Shown here piece after piece: positions 26,921-36,483 of a stretch of DNA of 64,000 nt. The translations under genes and the position numbers were made by a program. This DNA is from an uncultured Eggerthellaceae bacterium (GTDB lineage: Bacteria > Actinomycetota > Coriobacteriia > Coriobacteriales > Eggerthellaceae): positions 25,302 through 89,301 of the forward strand of contig CAIFEB010000001.1 of assembly GCA_903789375.1 (NCBI GenBank). The letters run 5' to 3'. Each line of letters begins with the position of its first letter. Position 1 is the stretch's first letter. The notes under the pieces are model-generated. The model did no database searches, had not been told where the DNA came from, and saw only the letters and a program-made list of their open reading frames with translations.

Positions 26921-27279
26921 GCAGGCTCCTTCGAACTGAGTGCGATGCATGCTCCGCAGGCGGTTGGCCGACGCCGAGCGTCCCCGCATCCGGGTGCAGG
27001 AAACGCGCCGGGCATGCCGCGTTTTTGCGAAGCACGCCTCTTCTGCGAGCCGAACGGCCGAGCGCATCACGCGAATCTTGGGCATCCGTCCTGCAGAACT
27101 CACGAGCGTGCGTGCGGCATCCAGCCCGCTTTCATGGTTTTCGCGGCTATTGTAGCGCAGGCGCGAATGCGAGCGCCTCGGGCTATACTGGTAAGGCTTC
27201 GGCTGCACATGCTCGGAAGCTCCGAGCCGCGCTATCGGCAGCCGGCAAGCAACGTACGAACATGACGGGGAAGGAATTC
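26921..27279. other. Divergent intergenic region dgt / dnaG
   Basis: About 360 bases without a supported gene. Open frames here are upstream extensions of dgt and dnaG without homology. GCTATACT at 27182-27189 is a -10-like element for dnaG with a poor -35. No hairpin with a T-run was seen. Confidence 0.5.
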
Positions 27280-29166
27280 ATGAGCGGCATCAGCCAAGAG
27301 GACATCGAACGCGTCCGCGAGGCGAGCGATCTGGTCGCAATCGTCGGCGAGCGCATCCCGTTGCGCCAGCGCGGGCGTGAGTTCTGGTGCTGCTGCCCTT
27401 TCCACAACGAGAAGACGCCATCGTTCAAGATCGACCCCGACCGGCAGCTGTGGCATTGCTTCGGCTGCGGCGAGGGCGGCGACGTGTTCGGGTTCGTCAT
27501 GAAGGCCGATGGACTGCCATTTCCCGATGCCGTGCGAGCGCTCGCGGAGCGCGCGCACATCGAGCTGTCGAACAGCGGAAACGCGGGCGGCATCGGTTCG
27601 AGCGAGAAGGCGCGGCTTCTCGCCGTGTGCAAGGAGACCGCGGCGTTCTACCACGAGCAGCTCATGCGGTCGAAAACGCCCGAGGCGCAGGCGGCGCGCG
27701 ACTACCTTTCGAGCCGCAAGCTCGGCGGCGAGGTGCCCAACCGGTGGTGCCTGGGCTTCGCGCCGGGTCGTGGCGAGCTCGTGCGCCATTTGATGTCTCT
27801 TGGCTTCAAACCCGACGAGTTGGTGAAGGCGAACGTGGCCGTACAGCGCGACGGGAGGGCGCGCGACCGGTTCTTCAACCGGGTGATGTTTCCCATCGCG
27901 GACGCTCAGGGCGCGTACATCGCCTTCGGTGGGCGCGTGATCGGGACGGGCGAACCCAAGTACCTCAACTCGCAGGAGACGCCGCTGTTCCACAAGTCGC
28001 GCGTGCTCTACGGTCTGGACAAGGCGAAGGCGACGATGGCCGCCACCGGCACGGCGATCATCGTGGAGGGCTACACCGACGTCATCGGGCTGCACGAGGC
28101 GGGCATCACGAACGCCGTGGCGACGCTGGGAACGGCGCTCACGATGAGCCACATCCGCATCATCTCGCGGCATGCGAACAAGCGCATTGTGTACCTGTTC
28201 GACGGCGATGCCGCAGGTCAGCGCGCTGCCGACCGCGCTCTAGAGTTCATCGACGACAGCATGACGCCCGAAGCCGGCCGCATGCGCGTCGAACTGTTCG
28301 CCGTCACGCTGCCCGACAACCTCGACCCGAAGGAGTACGTTACGGCAAACGGCGGCGAGGCGCTGCGAAACATCATCGACACGCAGGCGAAGCCGCTGCT
28401 CAAGTACGGCATCGACCGCAGGCTGGCGAACGCCGACCTTTCCACCGCGGAAGGCCGCTCGAAGGCGTTCTCGGACGCGATCGCCGTGCTCGCTCCCATC
28501 AAGGACTCGCTTCTGGCCAAAGACTACGCCAAGCAGATCGCCGGCGTCGTGCGCATGCGCGAGACCGATGCGCTCGACGCGCTCGCGCACCTGCGGCCGC
28601 CCCGGCGCATGGGCGAGGGCGCAAGCGAGAACGCACGGCCCGTGTACAATCCCGATTTCGCCCCCGGACAGGTGCAGGGCGCATCGAAACTGCCTCCGAC
28701 CGAGCTCAACCGTCGGCGTTTCGAGGCGCAGCTGCTCGCGCTGGTCGCACAGTATCCGCAGCTCGGGCTTCAGCATGCCGATGCGCTCGGTGACACGCGC
28801 TGGCACGAGCGCGTGCACGAGCAGCTCGCGGCGCGCATACTGGAAATCCTCGCGGACAACCCCGCCGCCGGCGCCGCGCAGATAGTCGCGGGCTGCGCCG
28901 AGACCGTGCCGATCGCATCGCGCATCCTCACGGCGGACACGGGCACCGACGAGGCGACCGCGGACACCATGGCCACCTATCTTGCCGACGAGCTTGCCAT
29001 CGGCGACATGGAGGACACGGTCGCGGAGATGAACGAGCAGCTCAAACGCGATACCGCGCTCGAAGACGACGAGCGGAACCTGCTGTTCCAAAGCGCGACT
29101 GCCCTTCAGAGGACCATCAAGGACAGACGCGCCGCCCATCGCAAGACGAACTTCGGGATCCTGTAA
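27280..29166 (+). CDS. dnaG: DNA primase
   Basis: DnaG makes RNA primers for replication. The 628 residues contain the CHC2 zinc-binding domain ([30 protein letters not shown]), the catalytic core with [17 protein letters not shown] (about residue 263) and [15 protein letters not shown], and a C-terminal helicase-binding region. The ATG at 27280 ([14 protein letters not shown]) has GGGGAAGGAA just upstream; the ATG at 27262 would add six residues and overlap that site. The usual partner rpoD is not adjacent; def follows after about 320 bases. Confidence 0.95.
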   Translation: MSGISQEDIERVREASDLVAIVGERIPLRQRGREFWCCCPFHNEKTPSFKIDPDRQLWHCFGCGEGGDVFGFVMKADGLPFPDAVRALAERAHIELSNSGNAGGIGSSEKARLLAVCKETAAFYHEQLMRSKTPEAQAARDYLSSRKLGGEVPNRWCLGFAPGRGELVRHLMSLGFKPDELVKANVAVQRDGRARDRFFNRVMFPIADAQGAYIAFGGRVIGTGEPKYLNSQETPLFHKSRVLYGLDKAKATMAATGTAIIVEGYTDVIGLHEAGITNAVATLGTALTMSHIRIISRHANKRIVYLFDGDAAGQRAADRALEFIDDSMTPEAGRMRVELFAVTLPDNLDPKEYVTANGGEALRNIIDTQAKPLLKYGIDRRLANADLSTAEGRSKAFSDAIAVLAPIKDSLLAKDYAKQIAGVVRMRETDALDALAHLRPPRRMGEGASENARPVYNPDFAPGQVQGASKLPPTELNRRRFEAQLLALVAQYPQLGLQHADALGDTRWHERVHEQLAARILEILADNPAAGAAQIVAGCAETVPIASRILTADTGTDEATADTMATYLADELAIGDMEDTVAEMNEQLKRDTALEDDERNLLFQSATALQRTIKDRRAAHRKTNFGIL

Positions 29167-29485
29167 TCAAACGACCGGCGGCCGTCGAGCATCGCACGCC
29201 CGCACAGGCCTCCATGGGGGGGCGAGGGACCGAAACCGCCGCGCCGCGCTTCTCGAAATCGCGCAACGCGTCCGCACAGACCTCCATGGGGGGAGCTTCG
29301 GGCCGACGCGAGGACGGTGGCGCTCCAGCAGCATCGCATGACGTCGGGCGCTGTTGTGGTTTTCCGTTGCGGTGGGATGACGGTTTGGGAAGAGCGGTCC
29401 CAAGCGCGTATACTCAGCCTGAATAATCCCTGACCGAACGCACAGAAGCGTTCGCGTTGACAATCGTGAATAGGATGGACTTACC
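29167..29485. other. dnaG-def intergenic region with a duplicated 21-base element
   Basis: This 319-base stretch has no supported gene. It holds two near-identical copies of CGCACAGrCCTCCATGGGGGG, at 29201-29221 and 29273-29293, 72 bases apart. It also holds the def promoter described separately. Confidence 0.5.
29385..29414 (+). promoter_or_regulatory. Promoter for def-fmt-rsmB
   Basis: TTGGGA (29385-29390) and TATACT (29409-29414) are separated by 18 bases, 72 bases before the def start. Confidence 0.5.
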
Positions 29486-30022
29486 GTGCTGAACATCGTC
29501 AAATCACCGGATCCGTTGCTCAACCAGCAGTGCGAGCCCTGCGAGCTTCCCGACAAATCTCTCAAGCGCCTTGCCAAGCAGATGGCGCAAACCATGTACA
29601 AGAACAACGGCGTGGGCATTGCCGCGCCCCAGGTGGGCGTTCTCAAGCAGCTCATCGTCATCGATTGCGGCCCCGAGGACGAACGCAACCCAATCGTGCT
29701 CATCAACCCCGTCGTCGTCGAAACCAAGGGCGAGCCGGTGACTGAAGGCGAGGGCTGCCTGTCCATCCCCGGCATCACGGTGCCCGTCTCGCGCCGCCCG
29801 TGGGCACGCGTCCAGTATTACGACTTCGACGGCGAGCTGTGGGAAATCGAAGGCGACGGGCTTCTCGGCCGCTGCCTGCAGCATGAAACCGACCATCTGA
29901 AGGGCGTCACCCTGTTCGAGAGCTGCACGCCGCAGGTTCGCCTGCGTGCTGTGACCGCCTATGAGCAGGCGCGTTCCGAAGGAGCGCGTCCGGGCGACAC
30001 CTCCATCGAAGTGAGGGCGTAA
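29486..30022 (+). CDS. def: Peptide deformylase
   Basis: Def removes the formyl group from nascent proteins. The 178 residues contain all three metal/active-site motifs in order: GVGIAAPQVG (about 42-51), EGCLSIPG (about 88-95, Cys metal ligand) and QHETDHLKG (about 131-139, HExxH). It starts with GTG, with AGGATGG upstream. fmt begins 4 bases after its stop, so formylation and deformylation are encoded together. Confidence 0.95.
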   Translation: MLNIVKSPDPLLNQQCEPCELPDKSLKRLAKQMAQTMYKNNGVGIAAPQVGVLKQLIVIDCGPEDERNPIVLINPVVVETKGEPVTEGEGCLSIPGITVPVSRRPWARVQYYDFDGELWEIEGDGLLGRCLQHETDHLKGVTLFESCTPQVRLRAVTAYEQARSEGARPGDTSIEVRA

Positions 30023-30026
30023 GGCC

Positions 30027-30974
30027 ATGCGCGTCGTGTTCATGGGAACGCCGCAGCTCGCGGCAACTGTTCTCGAAATCCTCGCTGCGCACCACCAGGT
30101 CATCGCGGCGTACACGCGCCCCGATGCCGTGCGTGGGCGGGGGTCGGCGCTGTCCGGGTCTCCCGTCAAGGAAACGGCGGAGCGCCTGGGCATCCCGGTG
30201 GAGACGCCGCGCACGCTGCGCGACGCCGACGCCATCGCGCACCTTGAAGCGTACAAGCCCGATGTCGTCTGCGTTGCGGCGTACGGCATGATCCTCCCCG
30301 ACGAGGTCATCGATGCGGCGCCTTTCGGCTGCCTCAACGTGCACGGGTCGCTGCTACCGCGCTGGCGCGGAGCGGCACCCATCGAGCGGTCCATCCTTGC
30401 CGGCGACGCGCGCACGGGCGTGTGCATCATGCGCGTCGTGTCCGAGCTCGATGCAGGCGACTGGTGCGTGCGCCGCACGACTGCCGTCGCCGGGAAGTCG
30501 ACCGACGTGCTGACCGCCGAGCTTGCGCAGCTGGGCGGAGAAGCGCTCTGCGAAGCGCTCGACCAGGCGCAGGCGGGCACGCTATCGTGGACGCCCCAGG
30601 ACGCGGCGGGGTGCACGTACGCGAAGAAGATAACGAAGGGCGAGCTCGATCTCGCTCCGGAAGACAACATCGAGACGGCGCAGCGCAAAGTGCTCGCATC
30701 GGACGAGCAGCATCCGTCCCATGCGGTCATCGCTGAGCGCGCCGTATCGGTGCTCGAGACGAAGCTGCCCGACGAGCGCGCTTGGGAGCTGGCGGGCGAC
30801 TGCCTGCCCGGCGACGTGCGCTTTAGCGCCAAGCGACTGTTCATCGGCTGCGGTGACGGCCCGCTCGAGGTCGTCCGCGTCAAACCGAACGGGAAGAAGG
30901 CCATGGACGTCGCGGCGTTCGCCGCGGGCATCCAGGGCATCAAGAAGAACACGAAGAAGTGGGGGAGCAGGTAA
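30027..30974 (+). CDS. fmt: Methionyl-tRNA formyltransferase
   Basis: Fmt formylates initiator Met-tRNA. The 315 residues show FMGTPQLAATVL at the N-terminus, the formyl-THF domain with VAAYGMILPDEV, the catalytic block NVHGSLLPRWRGAAPIERSI and SELDAGDW, then the C-terminal OB-like domain. It lies between def and rsmB; its TAA shares its final base with the rsmB ATG. Confidence 0.95.
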   Translation: MRVVFMGTPQLAATVLEILAAHHQVIAAYTRPDAVRGRGSALSGSPVKETAERLGIPVETPRTLRDADAIAHLEAYKPDVVCVAAYGMILPDEVIDAAPFGCLNVHGSLLPRWRGAAPIERSILAGDARTGVCIMRVVSELDAGDWCVRRTTAVAGKSTDVLTAELAQLGGEALCEALDQAQAGTLSWTPQDAAGCTYAKKITKGELDLAPEDNIETAQRKVLASDEQHPSHAVIAERAVSVLETKLPDERAWELAGDCLPGDVRFSAKRLFIGCGDGPLEVVRVKPNGKKAMDVAAFAAGIQGIKKNTKKWGSR

Positions 30975-33433
30975 TGTCCGAACAGGGCGAAAACGGCAAG
31001 AGGCAGGGCTCGTACCGGGGGAAACCCTCAGGCAACGGCGGGCATCGCGCGGGTGGGCAGAACCGACGCGGCTCCTATTCCGGCGGCGGGCGCGGAAACG
31101 GCGAGCGCTCGTACGGGCGCGGCGGCCGCGGTGGACGCGGCGACGGAAAATCGTACGGGTCGGGTTCCAACGGCCCGCGCGACGGGCGTCGTTCGTCCGA
31201 CGGACGGCGCGACGATCGCAGGGGCGGCTCGGGAAAGGGTGGCTATGGCCGGCGCGACGGCGGCCAGAAACGCTCGTGGTCGTCCAACGGCCCGCGTTCC
31301 CGCTCGAACGACCGCAGGAACTGGTCGGACAAGCGCGAAGAGGGCGCATCGTCCGACGGAAAGCGCGAGTACCGCGGTCGTGACCAACGCACCGACCGCA
31401 ACGGCAACGCGCGCGGCGGATCGTATGGCAAGCGCTCGGACGGCAGGGGATCCTTCCACGGGGACCGCAGCCGTTCCGGTGACCGCTCGCGCAACGGCGG
31501 GCGGGGAGGACGCGGCGGCGCGCGGCCGAACGGCAGGGGTGGCCGCTCGTTCAACAACGATCGGCGTGACAACCGCGGCGCGGGCAAGAAGCCGTACCAG
31601 AAGCGCACGTACCGCGCCGATGCGCACGACACGCGCAGAACCGGCGCCGACGAAGCGGTAGACGCCAAGCTCACAGCCGCGCAAGCCGCCGATGAGCAGA
31701 AGTCGGACGCGACCTTCGCGCAAACAGCTGCCACCGACGCCGCTGCCGCAGGTCAAGAGCATGAAGCAACTGCGGAGGCTGCCGAGGCTGAGCGCACACC
31801 GCTCCCCGACGGTCAGAAGCCCTGGAAGCCCAATAAGACTCGCCGGATCAAGAGCAAGCGCGAGCTGGACAACGAGGCCGTCTCGCATCTGATGAACGAG
31901 AACAAGCCCGCCTACAAGGGCCGCCTCGACCGGAAGCGCGACGAGTTCGAGCATCCGCGCGCGCACGCTGCGGCCATGGAGCTCGCCGAGGCTGCCGCAG
32001 CGGAGGAAGCGGCGGCGAACGACGACGGGCAGGCGCTCGGCCGCCCGTTCGACTTCCGCGACCGCTTCGCCAAGAACGCCGCGAGCCCGGCGCGTCTTGC
32101 CGCGCTCTACGTCACAGGCGAAATCCGCACGCGGCACGCGTTCGCTCACGAGCTCATCGCGAAGAACATCGACACCGCTGACATGTCGCAGCAGGACCGC
32201 GCGTTCGCGACGCTGCTCGTGCTGGGCGTCGTGAGCACCTCGGGCGCGCTCGACAACGTCATCAACCGCGGCATCCGCAAGCCGTCCGATCTGTCGCCCG
32301 AGGTGCGCGACGCACTGCGCATCTCCACGTACGAGATCATCTACCTGGGCAAGCAGCCGCATGCTGCCGTCGACCAGGGCGTCGAGCTCGTGCGCGCCGC
32401 CGCTCCGAGCGCATCGGGCCTTGGTAACGCCGTGCTCCATCGCATCCTGAAGATGCGCGACGAATTCCCGTTCGGCGATCCGAACCGCGACGTCGAGGCG
32501 CTCGCTTTGGCGTACGCGTTCCCCACGTGGATGGCCAAGCGGCTCATCGAGGACCTGGGTGCCCAGGCGGCGTCCAAGCTCATGCACGCCTCGAACGAGG
32601 AAGCGCCGCTCTACATCGGTGTGAACTCCATCATGGCGGCAGACGGCGAAGTGGAGTCGATCTTCGCCGAAGCGGGAAGCGCCCTCGTGCCCGCGGGATC
32701 CGCCGGCGTCGAGCCCGCGGGATGCTACCGCGTCGAGAACGCCCGCGCCATCGCCGACGGCCGTGTGCGCCAGCTCTTCGCCGAGGGAAAAATCCTCGTG
32801 TCCGATGCATCGGCGCAGGCCATCGCAACGTTCGTCGTGGGCGACAACCCCGATGCCGAGGTGCTCGAAGTGGGCGCCGGGCGTGGTACCAAGACGATCC
32901 TCATCCAGAACGACGCGAAGCGCCGGTTCGGGCATCAGCTTGCGCTCACGTCGATGGACGTGCGCGACTTCAAAGCCGAGCTTCTTGCCGAGCGTGCGAA
33001 AACGTACGGTGTGGAACTCGCTGACATCGTGCGCGGCAACGCCGCTCGTCTGAACGAGATCATGCCGGGCAGGATGTTCGACACGATCTTCATCGACGCG
33101 CCGTGCTCGGGCCTCGGCACGCTGCGCCGCCACCCCGAAATACGGTGGCGCATGCGCGAGCAGCACATCAAGGAGCTTGCCGCCACGGGGTATTCGCTGC
33201 TCAAGTCGGCAGCGGGCCAGGTGAAGCCGGGCGGACAGATCATCTACGCCACGTGCACGGTTACCTACGAGGAGAACAACGCCATCGTCAAGCGCTTCCT
33301 CGAGTCGCCCGAAGGCGCCGACTTCACGCTGGCGCCGCTTGCCGGCAAGCCCTGCTTCGCGTCGATGCTTTCGGCGGGCACCCCGGACGCGCACTTCGCC
33401 GCGCGTTTCGTGCGCAAGGCGGAAAGCGACTAG
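30974..33433 (+). CDS. rsmB: 16S rRNA m5C methyltransferase RsmB with long RG-rich N-terminal extension
   Basis: Residues 358-820 match RsmB, which methylates C967 of 16S rRNA. There is a NusB-like RNA-binding domain (about 358-492, SPARLAALYVTGEIR, DRAFATLLVLGVV), then a Rossmann methyltransferase with LEVGAGRGTKTILIQ, motif IV DAPCSGLGTLRRHPEIRWR (about 709) and the catalytic Cys in IYATCTVTYEEN (about 759). Residues 1-215 are a low-complexity tract very rich in Arg, Gly, Ser, Asp and Asn, with many RGG/GRGG repeats; an Ala/Glu-rich linker follows. At 819 residues it is nearly twice the usual length of about 430-450. The ATG at 30974 is 3' of GGGGGAGCAGG; codon bias across the tract supports translation in this frame. 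Confidence 0.9.
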   Translation: MSEQGENGKRQGSYRGKPSGNGGHRAGGQNRRGSYSGGGRGNGERSYGRGGRGGRGDGKSYGSGSNGPRDGRRSSDGRRDDRRGGSGKGGYGRRDGGQKRSWSSNGPRSRSNDRRNWSDKREEGASSDGKREYRGRDQRTDRNGNARGGSYGKRSDGRGSFHGDRSRSGDRSRNGGRGGRGGARPNGRGGRSFNNDRRDNRGAGKKPYQKRTYRADAHDTRRTGADEAVDAKLTAAQAADEQKSDATFAQTAATDAAAAGQEHEATAEAAEAERTPLPDGQKPWKPNKTRRIKSKRELDNEAVSHLMNENKPAYKGRLDRKRDEFEHPRAHAAAMELAEAAAAEEAAANDDGQALGRPFDFRDRFAKNAASPARLAALYVTGEIRTRHAFAHELIAKNIDTADMSQQDRAFATLLVLGVVSTSGALDNVINRGIRKPSDLSPEVRDALRISTYEIIYLGKQPHAAVDQGVELVRAAAPSASGLGNAVLHRILKMRDEFPFGDPNRDVEALALAYAFPTWMAKRLIEDLGAQAASKLMHASNEEAPLYIGVNSIMAADGEVESIFAEAGSALVPAGSAGVEPAGCYRVENARAIADGRVRQLFAEGKILVSDASAQAIATFVVGDNPDAEVLEVGAGRGTKTILIQNDAKRRFGHQLALTSMDVRDFKAELLAERAKTYGVELADIVRGNAARLNEIMPGRMFDTIFIDAPCSGLGTLRRHPEIRWRMREQHIKELAATGYSLLKSAAGQVKPGGQIIYATCTVTYEENNAIVKRFLESPEGADFTLAPLAGKPCFASMLSAGTPDAHFAARFVRKAESD

Positions 33434-33610
33434 CGCTCCGAGCGCGCGACGGAAGCGCTCCGCCATCGGGCTTCGGCGCGTATGGGCGGCGCGGCTGTGC
33501 GTCCGCATGCTGGACGGTGAAACGTCCGGGCGGGACGGCGTGCAGCCGACAGACGAACGCGCTCGCGCGGAACCGCTTGCGCGGCGCGCTCCGGTAACAA
33601 GATGGTTCGA

Positions 33611-33652
33611 ACGAAGGCGTGCCCGCACAGGCGCGCCTTCGTGCATTACGAT
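33611..33652 (+). promoter_or_regulatory. Hairpin and possible -10 upstream of the MEMO-AMMECR1 gene
   Basis: ACGAAGGCGTGC (33611-33622) pairs with GCGCGCCTTCGT (33631-33642) with one G-U pair. TACGAT (33647-33652), a -10-like hexamer, follows at once, 28 bases before the ATG at 33680. The hairpin may end rsmB transcription (no T-run) while the new promoter starts beside it. Confidence 0.4.
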
Positions 33653-33679
33653 GGATGCATCGTTCGAAAGGATCAGCTT

Positions 33680-35635
33680 ATGACCATCATCTCTGCGTTC
33701 GCCGTGCCCCATCCTCCCGTCATCGTGCCGTCCGTCGGCAAGGGGGACGAACGTCCGATTGCGGCGACGACGGCCGCCTACCAGCAGGTCGCACGCGAGA
33801 TTGTCGCCGCGAAACCCGAGGTCATCGTTCTGACGAGCCCCCATGCGCCGCTGTTCCGCGACGCGTTCCACATCACCGTCGACCCGCGTCTGTCGGGCAC
33901 GATGGCGCAGTTCCGCGCATTCGACGAGGAGATGACCGCTCGCTGCGACGTAGAGCTGGCGCGCAAGATCGAGGCGTACGCCGATCGGGCGCACATCACG
34001 ACCGTCGACGACCGCCGCTACGGCCCGACCATGGACCATGCGACGTACGTGCCGCTTTCGTTCGTACGGGAGGCGTGGAAAGAGGCGAACCCCGAGGCGG
34101 ACGCCGACCTGCCGTGCCGCATCGTGCGCATCGGCCTGTCCGGATTCTCGAGCGAGGTCCATCGTGAGCTCGGGCGGTGCACCGCCCGAGCAATCGACGC
34201 GCTCGACCGGCGCGCGGTCTTCATCGCGAGCGGCGATTTGTCCCACAAGCTCAAGGAGGACGGCCCCTACGGGTATGCGCCCGAAGGACCGCAGTTCGAC
34301 GAGCAGATCGGCAAGATCTTCGACACAGGCAAACTTGACGACCTGTTCAAGATGGATCCCGCGATGGTCGAGGCGGCGGCGGAGTGCGGTCTGCGGTCGT
34401 TCCAGATCATGACGGGCGCTATCGAGGACAAGCCGTTCACGTCCGAGCTTCTCAGCCTCGAAGGTCCGTTCGGCGTGGGCTACGGGGTCGCCGCGTTTCG
34501 CACGCCCGAGGCGCCCGAGGACCCGGCGAAGTCGGCGCCCCCGGTCGTCGAGGAGGAAGAGGACGAAGACGCGGGCGAATCGATCTTCACGGCCAACGCC
34601 GACCCGTGCGTCGCGCTCGCGCGGTACGCGGTTGAGACGTTCGTGCGCACGGGCGTCGTGCCCGCCATCCCCGACGATGCGCCGGCCGAGCTCATCGCCA
34701 CCAAGGCGTCGGCGTTCGTTTCGCTGCACAAGGACGGTGAGCTGCGCGGATGCATCGGAACGATCGCGCCCGTGCACCCGACGCTCGCCGACGAGGTCTT
34801 GGAGAACGCCGTGCTCGCCTGCAGCGAGGATCCGCGGTTCGAGGCGGTGACGCCCGATGAGCTCGGGCATATCTCGTACTCGGTCGACGTGCTGAGCGCG
34901 CCCGAGCGCGTCGAGTCCGAGCGCGATTTGGACCCGCGCAAGTACGGGGTCATCGTGGCGAAGGGCAGGCGCCGCGGCGTGCTGCTGCCCGATTTGGAAG
35001 GCGTCGATACGGCGGGGTTCCAGGTCGCCATTGCCAAGCGCAAGGCGGGCATCGACCCGCACGACAGCCACGTGAAGCTGTCGCGGTTCACCGTCACCCG
35101 CTATACGCGCGGAGGTGAGGCGCGGCCGGTTGCCGAGCTGCCCACGGAGCCGGAACTAGAATCGGAGAAAGCGCTTGCGGCGGGCGAAGACGAGGCGACC
35201 GAAGCCGAGGATGCCATGGCGGAAAATCCGAGCGTTGGCCAGGATGCCGAGGATGCTTCCCGTTCGGAAGAGTCGAAATCGTCCGGCGCGCCGGTGCAGG
35301 TCGAAGACGATGCAGACGCATCTGCGGATGCGGCGAGCGAAACGGATGCGGCGGACGCCCCAGCCGACGATGGGGAAGCGGCGGACGCCTCGGCCGGCGA
35401 CGACGGGGAAGCAGCTTTCCAAGCTTCAGCGGACGCGGAAGGCTCTGCTGCAGAAGAAGATGGCACCGCTGCGACCGCCGGCGAAGCGAAATCCTCGTCT
35501 GACGGCGCGTCGTCTGGCGATGCGCCGGACGGAACGGCAGCTTCCCCTGATGCGAACGGCGCGGATCCGGATAGCGACGCCGACACTGCACGTACGTCGT
35601 CCAAGGCAGCGAAATCAGCCGATGACGGGCGATAA
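33680..35635 (+). CDS. AmmeMemoRadiSam system protein: MEMO-like dioxygenase fold fused to AMMECR1 domain
   Basis: This is a 651-residue fusion. Residues 1-275 are MEMO/LigB-like (SAFAVPHPPVIVPSVG, LTSPHAPLFRDAF, IASGDLSHKLKEDGPYGYAPEG), with His residues where extradiol dioxygenases bind iron. Residues 304-477 are an AMMECR1 domain with the signature GELRGCIGTIAPVHPTLADE and YGVIVAKGRRRGVLLPDLEG. Residues 485-651 are an Asp/Glu/Ala/Ser-rich disordered tail not found in either family. The radical SAM gene of the same system overlaps by 14 bases. These three modules co-occur in many bacteria and archaea as the AmmeMemoRadiSam system; I know of no established reaction. ATG 33680 has GAAAGGA upstream. 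Confidence 0.93.
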   Translation: MTIISAFAVPHPPVIVPSVGKGDERPIAATTAAYQQVAREIVAAKPEVIVLTSPHAPLFRDAFHITVDPRLSGTMAQFRAFDEEMTARCDVELARKIEAYADRAHITTVDDRRYGPTMDHATYVPLSFVREAWKEANPEADADLPCRIVRIGLSGFSSEVHRELGRCTARAIDALDRRAVFIASGDLSHKLKEDGPYGYAPEGPQFDEQIGKIFDTGKLDDLFKMDPAMVEAAAECGLRSFQIMTGAIEDKPFTSELLSLEGPFGVGYGVAAFRTPEAPEDPAKSAPPVVEEEEDEDAGESIFTANADPCVALARYAVETFVRTGVVPAIPDDAPAELIATKASAFVSLHKDGELRGCIGTIAPVHPTLADEVLENAVLACSEDPRFEAVTPDELGHISYSVDVLSAPERVESERDLDPRKYGVIVAKGRRRGVLLPDLEGVDTAGFQVAIAKRKAGIDPHDSHVKLSRFTVTRYTRGGEARPVAELPTEPELESEKALAAGEDEATEAEDAMAENPSVGQDAEDASRSEESKSSGAPVQVEDDADASADAASETDAADAPADDGEAADASAGDDGEAAFQASADAEGSAAEEDGTAATAGEAKSSSDGASSGDAPDGTAASPDANGADPDSDADTARTSSKAAKSADDGR

Positions 35636-36473
35636 CGCGATATCGCTCACATGCACGGCATGCCCCCATGCGTGCGCGCTCGCTCCGGGCGCGCACGGCA
35701 TCTGCCGGACGCGGATGAATCGCGCGGGCCGCATCGTCGACGAGAACTACGGCCGCGTCACGAGCCTTGCGCTCGACCCGGTGGAGAAAAAGCCGCTCGC
35801 GCGCTGGAATCCGGGGTCGTACGTGCTCTCGGTGGGCAGCTACGGGTGCTCGATGCACTGCCCGTTCTGCCAGAACGCCTCGATCGCCCAGGTGGGAGCA
35901 GACGGCGTCCCCTGGCATGAGATGAAACCCGGCGAGCTTGTGGAGCGCGCTTGTGAGCTGCGGCGACGCGGCTGCATCGGCATCGCGTTCACGTACAATG
36001 AGCCGCTGTGCGGCTACGAGTTCGTGCGCGATGCTGCAAAGCTCGCCCACGAGGCGGGGATGAGAACCGTCCTCGTGTCGAACGGCATGGCGACTGATGC
36101 CGTGCTCGACGAGCTCGCGGGCCTCATCGATGCGGCGAACATCGACCTGAAGTGCTTCACGGCCGATGGCTACCGTCGCCTGGGCGGCGATTTCGCGGCG
36201 GTCACGCACACCATCGAGCGGCTTGTATCTGACCCGGTCTGCCACGTCGAGGTGACGACGCTCGTCGTTCCGCGGCTCTCAGACGACGAAGCCCAGATAG
36301 ACGAGGCGAGCGCATGGCTCGCCTCGCTCGACCCGTCCATCCCGTACCATCTGACGCGGTTCTTCCCGTGCTACCGCATGGCGGAAGGGGTGCCGACGCC
36401 GCTGCGCACGCTCGCCAACCTGGCGGACGTGGCGCGCGCTCACCTCGACGACGTGCTCCTCGGCAACGTGTGA
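35622..36473 (+). CDS. AmmeMemoRadiSam system radical SAM enzyme
   Basis: This 283-residue radical SAM protein has the 4Fe-4S/SAM motif C76-x3-C80-x2-C83 (GCSMHCPFCQN), preceded by an N-terminal Cys group (C11, C14, C18, C28) typical of pyruvate-formate-lyase-activase-like members. Other blocks are FTYNEPLCGYEFV, NIDLKCFTADGYRRLGG, TTLVVPRLSDDEAQI and LTRFFPCYRM. It overlaps the MEMO-AMMECR1 gene by 14 bases, indicating coupled translation. The substrate is not known; the family may modify a protein or small molecule together with its fused partner. Start chosen as the first Met of the homologous part. Confidence 0.92.
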   Translation: MTGDNAISLTCTACPHACALAPGAHGICRTRMNRAGRIVDENYGRVTSLALDPVEKKPLARWNPGSYVLSVGSYGCSMHCPFCQNASIAQVGADGVPWHEMKPGELVERACELRRRGCIGIAFTYNEPLCGYEFVRDAAKLAHEAGMRTVLVSNGMATDAVLDELAGLIDAANIDLKCFTADGYRRLGGDFAAVTHTIERLVSDPVCHVEVTTLVVPRLSDDEAQIDEASAWLASLDPSIPYHLTRFFPCYRMAEGVPTPLRTLANLADVARAHLDDVLLGNV

Positions 36474-36483
36474 GCGCAGCCGC

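Noticed and set aside
31028..35071. 1347-codon open frame on the minus strand opposite rsmB and the MEMO-AMMECR1 gene
   Set aside because: It is antisense to two genes with clear family motifs. Its length follows from high GC at third positions, and it has no recognisable domain or ribosome site.
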